8,704 nucleotides of DNA from Chloroflexota bacterium. Its GTDB lineage: Bacteria > Chloroflexota > UBA6077. Position 1 is the stretch's first letter. Every line of letters begins with the position of its first letter. The stretch is taken from contig JAJZRD010000163.1 of the NCBI GenBank assembly GCA_021845945.1, positions 1 through 8,704 of the forward strand. Direction: 5' to 3'. The notes under the pieces are model-generated. The model ran no database searches, was not told the origin of the DNA, and saw only the letters and a list, made by a program, of their open reading frames with translations. The translations under genes were made by a program, and so were the position numbers. Below, piece after piece: positions 1 through 6,097 of this stretch.

Positions 1-19
1 GAGGAGAGGGGACGTCTGG

Positions 20-39
20 ACCCCCGCGCAAGCGGGGGT
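20..39. repeat. Short GC-rich perfect hairpin (REP-like)
   Basis: An 8-bp perfect inverted repeat (ACCCCCGC at 20-27, GCGGGGGT at 32-39) encloses a GCAA tetraloop. It resembles the short palindromes dispersed between genes in many bacteria. A weaker 6-bp hairpin (GCGGGT/ACCCGC) lies at 97-116. No coding sequence is evident in 1-195. Neither hairpin is followed by a T-run on either strand, so I do not call them terminators. Confidence 0.5.
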
Positions 40-136
40 GACGTTGCATTAAACTGTAACTCCAACTACCCGTCCCCATGAACCATGCCGGAATGGGCGG
101 GTTCGACACGACCCGCTCCACCCAGAATATGGCACA

Positions 137-187
137 GACCCCACCCCTCTCCCCTCCCCGCAGCGGGTAGGGGCCGGGGGTGGGGTC
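137..187. repeat. Long imperfect palindrome with G-quadruplex motif, 3' of the topoisomerase operon
   Basis: A perfect 11-bp outer stem (137-147 with 177-187) continues inward as a nearly perfect stem (CCCCTCCCCG against CGGGTAGGGG), leaving only a few loop bases. It begins 9 nt past the subunit A stop codon. The plus strand at 165-185 also has four G-runs of 3, 4, 5 and 4 separated by 2, 2 and 1 bases, a textbook quadruplex motif. No U-tract follows on the minus strand, so an intrinsic terminator is not supported. It could still stall polymerase or protect the mRNA 3' end (inference), or be a dispersed repeat. Confidence 0.6.
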
Positions 188-195
188 CTCCCCGG

Positions 196-2613
196 TCAGT
201 CTGACGCCAGGGCCAGGCCGGCTACCGGCTCGCCCTTGGGGAGGTCGGCGAGTCGCGTGCCCTTGCGGTCGCGGGCGGTGGTAGGGATCGCCCTGGCAGC
301 CACCCGAAAGATCACATCCCTGTCGTTCCAGACAACCAACTCGTCGCCGGTTGCCGCCAGCGCGCCCCCCACCAGGAGGTCCCCGGCGCCCAGTCCCATG
401 GCCTGCACTCCGCCGGTAGCCCTGCCCTTGGAGGGGTACTCCTCCAGCGCCGTCTTCTTGGCGAAGCCGGAGGCAGCCACCGTCACCATGTGGCGGCGGT
501 CCTTCTCCACCAGGGCGAAGGCCGCAACCACCTCGGCCCCCTTGCCCAGGCTGATGGCTGCCACTCCCTGGCCGACCCGACCCGATATCCGCACCTCCTC
601 GTCAGAGAAGCGGAGCGCCTTGCCATCGTTGGTCAGCACCAGGTACTGGCCGGCACCGTCGGAAATCAGCGCCGTCTGGACCTGGTCGCCGGCCTGAAGA
701 TTCAGATCGGCCAGGCCGGAGTTGTCGGCGCTACGGTAGTCGTAGAGGGCCGACTTCTTCACCCGACCGTTGCGGGTGAACTGCACCAGGTAGCGATCCT
801 GGGAGAAGCCGTCGGCGGCCAGGGCGGCCACGATCTGCTCCTGGGGGCCCAGACTGAGTACGCGGCGGATCGACTCGCCCTTCCCGTTGGTCTCGGGCAG
901 GTTGTTGACCCGCAGCGCGTAGATCTGGCCCAGGTTGGAGACGAAGAGGACGTAGTCCTTGGTGCTGGCCGAGAAAGAGGCCAGTTGGGCGTACTCCTTC
1001 CGGGCGCGACGCTTGCCGTCGGGGGTCACCCGCAGGACGCCGTCGGGGGTCAGGTGGACCTGGAGGCTCTTCTCCTCGATGATGTTCTGGACCTCGGTGA
1101 CCTCGACCGCTCCATCCCGGTCGATGATCGTGCGGCGGGCGTCGCCGAACTTGTCCAGCACGGTCCGGTACTCGCTCTTCAGCAGGCCGATCAGCTTGGC
1201 GGCGTCGCCCAGGATATCCAGAAGCTCGGCGATGCGGGCCTCCAGGGTCTTCCGCTCCTCCTCGTACCTGCCAGCGTCCAGCTTGGTCACCTGGGAGAGG
1301 GTCATGTTGGCTATGACCTCGGCCTGGATCTCAGACAGCTTGTACCGCTTCTGGATCTCCAGCTTTGCCTCCTGCCGGTTGGCCGCCTGCTGAAAGATCC
1401 TCACGATCTGCTGGGCGTTGGCCGCCCCGATGATCAGCCCCTGGACGATGTGCAGCCGCTCCTGGGCCTTCCGCAGCTCGTGCTGGAGCCGCTTGGTCAG
1501 CACGTCCCTCTGGTGGTCGTTCCAGTGGAGCAGCAGCTCCAGCATCCCCACCTGGCGGGGCTCCACGGCAGGCTTCCCGGCCTCGCCCATCAGGAAAACC
1601 ATCTGGGCGGTGTAGTTCTGCTGCAGCTCGGTGTGGGCGTAGAGGGCGTTCAGCACCCGGGCAGGCTCGGCGTCCTTGCGCAGGGTGAGGACGATGCGGA
1701 GGCCGTGGTCCTCGTCGGACTCGTCCCGGATCTCCGGCATGATCCCCTCTATCTTCCGCTGGTTGATAGCGTCGGCGATGGAGCCCTTGATCTTGTCCTT
1801 GGTGGTGTAGGGGATCTCGGTGATCACCAGGGCCTGGCCCCGGGGGCTCTCCTCCAGCCGCACGGTGCCCCGCATGGCAAAGCGCCCCTTGCCGGTCTCC
1901 AGGTACTCTACGATCCCCTGCTGGCCCAGGATGTGGCCGCCCGTGGGGAAGTCCGGACCCTGGATGTACCGCATCAACTGCTGCATGGTCATCTCGGGCT
2001 TGTCCAGCAGGGCGATGGAGGCGTTCAGCACCTCCGTCAGGTTGTGGGGGGGGACGTTGGTCGCCATGGCCACGGCGACGCCGCTGATGGGGTTCACCAC
2101 CGGCGGCAGATGCCCGGTCAGGTAGAGGGGCTCCGTGATCCTGGGATCCTGGAGGTAGGTGGGGATGAGGGGCACCGTCTCCTGGTCCACGTCGGCCAGC
2201 AGCACCTCGGCCAGCAGGCTTAGCCGGGCCTCGGTGTATCGGGAGGCAGCCGGCGGGTCGTTGTCGATGGAGCCCATGTTCCCCTGCCCATCGATCAGGG
2301 GGTAGCGCAGGGTGAAGTCCTGGGCCATGCGGGCCATGGTCTGGTAGATGGCGACGTCGCCGTGTGGGTGAAAGTCGCCCGTCACCTGGCCGACGATCTT
2401 GGCTGACTTGATGGTGGGCTTGTTGGACCGGTAGCCGTTGACGTACATGCAGTAGAGGATGCGCCGCTGCACCGGCTTCAGGCCGTCGCGGGCATCCGGG
2501 ATCGCCCGGTCCACGATGGTGGCCGCCATGTATTGGGCATAATTCCGCGGGAAGAGGACTGCGAAGTCCTCTTCGCGGATGTCCTGATCCGGTACTAACA
2601 GTTCGTTAGACAT
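196..2613 (-). CDS. parC: Type IIA DNA topoisomerase subunit A (ParC/GyrA family, topoisomerase IV-like)
   Basis: This 805-residue protein is the DNA-cleaving subunit of a type IIA topoisomerase. It breaks both DNA strands through a transient tyrosyl link while the partner ATPase drives strand passage. Visible landmarks are DGLKPVQRRILY (43-54), HPHGD (82-86), DGQGNMGSID (108-117) and RYTEAR (125-130), with catalytic Tyr126 after Arg125. The winged-helix core and tower run to about residue 500, with a long-helix region near 360-480. A beta-pinwheel-type domain follows (about 505-805). KPVQRR and DPPAAxRYTEARLS are ParC-like, whereas DGQGNMGSID is GyrA-like. The canonical GyrA box (QRRGGKG) is absent; KRRARKE (534-540) sits about where it should be. 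I infer a relaxing/decatenating enzyme rather than a supercoiling one, but GyrA is not excluded. Val87 and Gln91 replace the usual quinolone-binding Ser and acidic residue. The ATG lies 4 nt after the subunit B stop with only a weak AGAAG site, suggesting translational coupling. Confidence 0.93.
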   Translation of the reverse strand: MSNELLVPDQDIREEDFAVLFPRNYAQYMAATIVDRAIPDARDGLKPVQRRILYCMYVNGYRSNKPTIKSAKIVGQVTGDFHPHGDVAIYQTMARMAQDFTLRYPLIDGQGNMGSIDNDPPAASRYTEARLSLLAEVLLADVDQETVPLIPTYLQDPRITEPLYLTGHLPPVVNPISGVAVAMATNVPPHNLTEVLNASIALLDKPEMTMQQLMRYIQGPDFPTGGHILGQQGIVEYLETGKGRFAMRGTVRLEESPRGQALVITEIPYTTKDKIKGSIADAINQRKIEGIMPEIRDESDEDHGLRIVLTLRKDAEPARVLNALYAHTELQQNYTAQMVFLMGEAGKPAVEPRQVGMLELLLHWNDHQRDVLTKRLQHELRKAQERLHIVQGLIIGAANAQQIVRIFQQAANRQEAKLEIQKRYKLSEIQAEVIANMTLSQVTKLDAGRYEEERKTLEARIAELLDILGDAAKLIGLLKSEYRTVLDKFGDARRTIIDRDGAVEVTEVQNIIEEKSLQVHLTPDGVLRVTPDGKRRARKEYAQLASFSASTKDYVLFVSNLGQIYALRVNNLPETNGKGESIRRVLSLGPQEQIVAALAADGFSQDRYLVQFTRNGRVKKSALYDYRSADNSGLADLNLQAGDQVQTALISDGAGQYLVLTNDGKALRFSDEEVRISGRVGQGVAAISLGKGAEVVAAFALVEKDRRHMVTVAASGFAKKTALEEYPSKGRATGGVQAMGLGAGDLLVGGALAATGDELVVWNDRDVIFRVAARAIPTTARDRKGTRLADLPKGEPVAGLALASD

Positions 2614-2617
2614 TCTT

Positions 2618-5119
2618 CTACACGTCCAGGTTCCCTGCCATGGCCAGGTGCCTGGCCTGCTTGGCCAGCAGGGCGCGGCGGGCCTCGGCGTTCTCCTTGG
2701 CCATCAGCTCGTTCACTATCTTGGCGGCCAGGGCCGAGTCCTCCATGGTCACCCGCTTCAGCACACGCTTGGCGGGGTCCATGGTGGTGTCCCGCAGTTC
2801 ACCGGCGTTCATCTCGCCCAGACCCTTGTACCGCTTGAACTCCAGGCTGCCGGCGTCGGGGTGCTGCCGAAGGAACTTCTTGCGGGCCTCGTCGTCGGTC
2901 AGCCAGACCATCTTCCCCTTGTACTTCACTGAGTAGAGGGGCGGGCAGCCCAGGTAGACGTGGCCCGACTCGATCAGCCCCGGCATCTCCTGGTTGAAAA
3001 GGGTCAGCAGCAGGCAGACGATGTGGGATCCGTCCACGTCGGCGTCGGACAGCAGGATGATCTTGTGGAACTTCAGCTTCTCCAGGTCGAAGAGGTGGCG
3101 GGTGCCGGTGCCGATCACCGAGATGATGGTCCGGATCTCCTCGTTGTCCAGGATCCGCTGGAGGGTAGCGTTGGCCACGTTGAGCGGCTTCCCCTTCAGG
3201 GCCAGGATGGCCTGGAACTCGCTCTTCCGAGCCTGCTTGGCGCTGCCGCCGGCGCTCTCGCCCTCCACCAGGAACAGCTCGTTCTTCTCCGGATCGTTCC
3301 CGTTGCAGGCGGCGAACTTCTTGGAGAGGGTGACGTCCACCAGCTCGGAGCTCTTCTTCTGCCCGGTGCGGGCCAGCTCCTCGGCCATCTGGGCCTCGTT
3401 CCGGGCCTTCTGGGCCAGGTGGATCTTCTTCAGCCACTCCTTGCCCTGGCTCTGGCTGGTCTCCAACCACTCGGTCAGCCCCTCGGTGACCACGGAGCGG
3501 ACGATCCCCTCCACCGGCGCGTTGTTCAGCCGGTTCTTGGTCTGTCCCTGGAACTGGGGATCGGCCAGCTTCACCGAGATCACCACCGCCAGCCCCTGCT
3601 GGATGACGTCGGGCTTCAGTGCCTCCTTAGCCCGGTCCTTGATCAGGTTCCACTTGAGGGCGTAGTCGTTGACCAGCTTGGTCAGCGCGGCCTTGAAGCC
3701 GATCTCGTGGGTGCCCCCGTCCGGCGTGCGGACGCCATTGGCGAAGGAGAGCATCCGGGTCTTGTACCCCTTGTCGGGCTGCAGCACCACCTCCACGGAG
3801 ACGTCGTCCTTGCTCTTGATGATGGAGATGGGCTGCTTGAAGAGGGGACCCGGCCCCGACGCCTCCAGGGTCTTCAGGTAGTCGGCCAGGCCGTTCTCCG
3901 AGTGGAGCACCCGCCGGGTGGTCCGCCTGGTCTCCTCGTCCCAGTAGGATAGCTCGATCCACAGCCCCCGGTTCAGGCAGGCTGTGGCCTCCAGACGGGA
4001 GATCAGGGTTTCCACGTCGTAGGTGGCGTCCTCGTCGAAGATAGAGGGATCGGGAAGCCACCGGATCTGGGTACCGTGGAGCCCGGGGTCGCAGGGCTCG
4101 AAGCTGTACTCCAGGGCGTTCCCCTCCCGGAACTGCTGGCAGAAGTGCTGGCCGTCCCGCCAGATGTCCACCTCCATCTGGACCGAGAGGGCGTTGATCA
4201 CCGTGAGACCCACGCCGTGGAGCCCGCCGGCCTGCTTGTAGGCGCCGGGCTCGAACTTGCCGCCGGTAAAGGGCTTGATGAAGATCCAGGTGGCGGTGGG
4301 GAGGGTGGTGCCACCCCACTCCTTCATGTCGATGGGGATGCCCCTCGCCTCGTCCCGCACCGTCACCCACCCGTCCCGGTCGATAGCGATCCACATCTGG
4401 CTGCCGAAACCGGCGTTGAACTCGTCCACCACGTTGTCGATGGCCTCGTACACCAGGTGGAGGAGGCCAGAGGTGGAGGTGGTGCCGATGTACATGCCCG
4501 GTCGCTGCCGGATATGCTGGACCCCCTCCAGGATCTGGATCTGGTCGCCGGTATACTCGCCGGACTCCAGGGTGCCGGCCCCGTTGCCGTTCCCGTGGCC
4601 GTTGCCGTTTCGACCGTTTCCGCCGCTGGAGCCGATGGGGGAAGAAGCGGCCTCTGCCGGGATCCGGATGGTGGGAGCGGGCTGGCTGGGCCCTGCGGAG
4701 CCCGCACCCCTGCCATCCCTGGCCGCCGTTGCCGGCTTCGATGGGGTGGAGGAAGGAGTTGCGCCGCCGGCAGCGGTACGAGGGGCCGGAGATGCCTTCG
4801 CGGTCGTCTTCTTCTCCGGGGATGCCGCGGCCTTCCTGATCTTGTCGCCCTTCTCGGGCGCGGTCCCGGCCGCGGAGGCCGCCGCGCTCCTAGAGGTGGG
4901 GGCCTTAGAGGGCTTCTCCGCGGCCTTTCTGGCTGCCGCGGATCCCTTGTCGGCCCTGGGCGCCTTGGTCTCCGCCTTGGCCTTCGTCTTCTCCGCGGTC
5001 CGCTTCAGTCGGGCCTCCTGATCCCAGGCCATTACCAACTGCTGGGGATCCGGGTCATCCAGAGCGGCGCTGGGCGCCCGCGGGACCCTTCCTCCCTCTC
5101 CAACCACCTTAACGACCAC
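2618..5119 (-). CDS. parE: Type IIA DNA topoisomerase subunit B (ParE/GyrB family) with a long basic N-terminal tail
   Basis: This is the ATPase and TOPRIM subunit partnering the downstream subunit A. Numbered from the GTG at 5119 it has 833 residues. Domains in order are: a disordered Ala/Lys/Pro/Ser-rich tail (about 30-160), a Gly/Asn stretch (about 163-182), a GHKL ATPase with YEAIDN (catalytic Glu225, Mg-binding Asn229), DEARGIP (256-262) and GGLHGVG (298-304), a transducer with QTK (526-528), and a TOPRIM with EGESAGG (619-625) and SDADVDG (691-697). RYKGLGEM (763-770) follows, and the protein ends in a normal NLDV. The E. coli GyrB-type TOPRIM insertion is absent. Without the tail, about 190 residues longer than usual, the size is ordinary. 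Odd points are DEARG instead of DDGRG and EGE instead of EGD. Start choice: the GTG at 5119 has GGAGG 8 nt upstream. The ATG at 5032 (804 residues) has no ribosome-binding site but cannot be excluded. Confidence 0.92.
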   Translation of the reverse strand: MVVKVVGEGGRVPRAPSAALDDPDPQQLVMAWDQEARLKRTAEKTKAKAETKAPRADKGSAAARKAAEKPSKAPTSRSAAASAAGTAPEKGDKIRKAAASPEKKTTAKASPAPRTAAGGATPSSTPSKPATAARDGRGAGSAGPSQPAPTIRIPAEAASSPIGSSGGNGRNGNGHGNGNGAGTLESGEYTGDQIQILEGVQHIRQRPGMYIGTTSTSGLLHLVYEAIDNVVDEFNAGFGSQMWIAIDRDGWVTVRDEARGIPIDMKEWGGTTLPTATWIFIKPFTGGKFEPGAYKQAGGLHGVGLTVINALSVQMEVDIWRDGQHFCQQFREGNALEYSFEPCDPGLHGTQIRWLPDPSIFDEDATYDVETLISRLEATACLNRGLWIELSYWDEETRRTTRRVLHSENGLADYLKTLEASGPGPLFKQPISIIKSKDDVSVEVVLQPDKGYKTRMLSFANGVRTPDGGTHEIGFKAALTKLVNDYALKWNLIKDRAKEALKPDVIQQGLAVVISVKLADPQFQGQTKNRLNNAPVEGIVRSVVTEGLTEWLETSQSQGKEWLKKIHLAQKARNEAQMAEELARTGQKKSSELVDVTLSKKFAACNGNDPEKNELFLVEGESAGGSAKQARKSEFQAILALKGKPLNVANATLQRILDNEEIRTIISVIGTGTRHLFDLEKLKFHKIILLSDADVDGSHIVCLLLTLFNQEMPGLIESGHVYLGCPPLYSVKYKGKMVWLTDDEARKKFLRQHPDAGSLEFKRYKGLGEMNAGELRDTTMDPAKRVLKRVTMEDSALAAKIVNELMAKENAEARRALLAKQARHLAMAGNLDV

Positions 5120-5127
5120 TACAAGAA

Positions 5128-5132
5128 CCTCC
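5128..5132 (-). promoter_or_regulatory. Ribosome-binding site favouring the GTG start of parE
   Basis: GGAGG on the minus strand lies 8 nt before GTG 5119. The same GGAGG-plus-GTG arrangement, at 7 nt, starts the NHLP gene. The in-frame ATG at 5032 lacks any such site, and a GTG at 5263 has GGAGG practically abutting it, too close to work well. Confidence 0.5.
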
Positions 5133-5301
5133 GTGGGCAGCCCGCACCGACGGCGGGTCCACACCCTTCCGATGTCTGATGAGAAGCTGCGGGGAATCGA
5201 GGTCGAGGAGGCCTCGATCGCCGAAATGAGCCCTGTGGACGGCGCCGCCCTCGGAGCGTACACCCTCCGTCCCCGTGGGCGGGATTCCCGTTTCTATAGA
5301 C

Positions 5302-5335
5302 ACGCGCATATTAGCAGAAGACGGGTGCGAACAAC
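5302..5335 (-). promoter_or_regulatory. Candidate extended -10 promoter for the parE-parC operon
   Basis: On the minus strand TGC-TAATAT (5316-5308) is an extended -10 element. A weak -35 candidate lies upstream: TTGTTC (5334-5329, 15-nt spacer) or GTTGTT (5335-5330, 16-nt spacer). Transcription would begin near 5301, giving a leader of about 180 nt to the GTG at 5119. A second AT-rich TATAGA (5298-5293) has no usable -35 at proper spacing. Confidence 0.4.
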
Positions 5336-5509
5336 AGCCTCTTAGCGATGCAAACAGTGGTCGCCGTTGCCGTTTCAAACCCGTTATCCCGCCTTACCGT
5401 AAGCACGGGCCCATCGATACAGAACGCATGTTCTAGCGAGGACATTATGTGGCATTCCTGGCCGAAACGCAAGAGGGGAAGGCCGAGATCCGCAGGAGCC
5501 GTCTGGTCC

Positions 5510-5601
5510 TTGTAGCCGCACCCTTCATGGGTGCGCGTAACCTGGTGGAGAAGAGTGCAGCCGCCCCACGAGATACGCGCAGGCGTGAAGCCTGCGGCTA
5601 C
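5510..5601. repeat. 92-bp palindromic element, copy 1
   Basis: Terminal inverted repeats GTAGCCGCA (5512-5520) and TGCGGCTAC (5593-5601) surround an inner pair TGCGCGTA (5532-5539) and TACGCGCA (5574-5581). Each arm also holds its own hairpin: CACCC-TTCAT-GGGTG (5519-5533) and GCAGGC-GTGAA-GCCTGC (5579-5595). The whole could form a branched cruciform or RNA fold. A diverged second copy lies at 7381-7472 in the same orientation. The right end overlaps the 3' end of the NHLP gene and provides its TAG. This suggests a non-autonomous REP/MITE-like element; no transposase is visible here. Confidence 0.8.
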
Positions 5602-5900
5602 TCTTGGCTCGGGTTCAGATTGAGGCTCTGGAGGGCGGCCAGGAGGAAGTCGTCGGAGGGGGGCGCCGCCGCCTTCAGGCTGGGGGGCAGGATCAGGTAG
5701 AGGGTGTCGGGATCCTCCTCCAGCACCTTCACCCGCAGGGTCTCAGGCAGACGGATCTCCAGCTGCAGGCGGGCCAGTTCCGCCTCCAGGGCAGCCCTGG
5801 GGTCGGCGATCAGCTGCTGCCGGAAAGCCTCGTCCCTCAGGGCGCGGGCTATCAGTTGCCTCTCCAGCTCTCGCCGGAGGCGCGGGGTTTCCTCAGCCAC
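5598..5900 (-). CDS. NHLP-leader (nitrile hydratase-like leader) family small protein, possible orphan RiPP precursor
   Basis: This protein of 100 residues starts at GTG, with GGAGGAA ending 5 nt upstream. It matches the NHLP leader family as I know it: a helical segment with LRDEAFRQQLIADPRAALE (21-39), then LPETLRVKVLEEDPDTLYL (51-69) closing with LPP (71-73). In known systems this domain, derived from the nitrile hydratase alpha fold, guides a modification enzyme to a C-terminal core that is later cut off and exported. The tail here (74-100) has no Cys and no Gly, no GG or GA cleavage site, and only a few Ser, one Lys and no Thr. The nitrile hydratase CxxCSC metal site is absent. No modification enzyme, peptidase or exporter is visible, so this may be an orphan, a degenerate precursor, or a stand-alone leader-fold protein. 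The TAG lies within a palindromic repeat, so the C-terminus may have been reshaped by it. Confidence 0.75.
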   Translation of the reverse strand: MAEETPRLRRELERQLIARALRDEAFRQQLIADPRAALEAELARLQLEIRLPETLRVKVLEEDPDTLYLILPPSLKAAAPPSDDFLLAALQSLNLNPSQE

Positions 5901-5905
5901 AAGGG

Positions 5906-5912
5906 TTCCTCC
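5906..5912 (-). promoter_or_regulatory. Ribosome-binding site of the NHLP-leader gene
   Basis: GGAGGAA on the minus strand, with the GGAGG core 7 nt before GTG 5900. This fixes a GTG start. Confidence 0.75.
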
Positions 5913-5952
5913 AAGAAACGGACTGGTGTTTGGCTGATGCGGTTACAGCAGC

Positions 5953-6024
5953 TTGTAGTAACGGCTTCAGCCGTTCGTGGCTGTTCCGCCGTATCAGGAC
6001 GAACGACTGAAGTCGTTACTACGA
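5953..6024. repeat. Paired-hairpin palindrome (REP/BIME-like), class 2
   Basis: Two hairpins, AACGGC-TTCA-GCCGTT (5960-5975) and AACGAC-TGAA-GTCGTT (6002-6017), face each other. They are bounded by outer arms GTAGTAACG (5955-5963) and CGTTACTAC (6014-6022). The layout (terminal arms, a hairpin in each arm, a unique centre) mirrors the 92-bp element, and both begin TTGTAG, but the sequence differs. It lies in the 197-nt gap between the FliB-like and NHLP genes. Confidence 0.75.
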
Positions 6025-6034
6025 GACGCCGTCG

Positions 6035-6087
6035 CTGGCAGGAGCCGGCTCCTACGGACATCGAAGCCGGCAAGCCGGCGCCTCCAG
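6035..6087. repeat. Paired-hairpin palindrome, class 3 (GCCGGC-rich)
   Basis: A perfect 12-bp palindrome GGAGCCGGCTCC (6041-6052) is followed by GCCGGC-AA-GCCGGC (6066-6079). Imperfect outer arms span 6035-6049 and 6074-6087. It begins 10 nt after the FliB-like stop codon and directly abuts the class 2 palindrome. No U-tract follows. Confidence 0.6.
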
Positions 6088-6097
6088 AATGGCATCA

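Larger units (their letters stand above)
5120..5597. other. 478-bp non-coding interval: parE leader, promoter candidate and repeat copy 1
   Basis: The part nearest parE (5120-5300) is a probable 5' leader. The part at 5302-5335 holds the promoter candidate. The part from 5336 to 5509 is less GC-rich than the genes and shows no convincing gene. The far end is occupied by copy 1 of the 92-bp palindromic element. One 22-codon plus-strand ORF (5447-5515) has GAGG 5 nt before its ATG, but it ends inside the repeat and is too short to call. Confidence 0.55.

Noticed and set aside
137..187. Intrinsic (Rho-independent) terminator after parC
   Set aside because: The stem is strong but the minus strand beyond it reads TGTGCCATATT with no U-run.
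490..2223. 577-codon open frame on the plus strand opposite the topoisomerase A gene
   Set aside because: Its translation is low-complexity Leu/Gly/Val/His/Gln with no recognisable domain. It is the usual antisense shadow of a GC-rich gene whose minus-strand product is clearly a topoisomerase.
2960..3952. 330-codon plus-strand open frame opposite parE
   Set aside because: Antisense shadow with the same biased composition; the other strand encodes conserved TOPRIM and transducer motifs.
4076..5179. 367-codon plus-strand open frame
   Set aside because: Mirror of the parE ATPase domain and its Ala/Lys-rich tail; no family resemblance.
5120..5263. Longer parE start at GTG 5263
   Set aside because: The GGAGG there practically touches the GTG, and the added residues lack any domain and include less coding-like sequence.
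5510..5601. tRNA or tRNA-like gene in the branched 92-bp element
   Set aside because: Although it can fold with arms, it lacks a T-loop GGTTCRA, a D-loop GG, a proper 7-bp acceptor with discriminator and a 7-nt anticodon loop, and a second copy shares its mobile-element-like terminal repeats.
5598..5900. Nitrile hydratase alpha subunit
   Set aside because: At 100 residues it is about half the length and lacks the cysteine metal-binding motif; only the leader-like region is shared.
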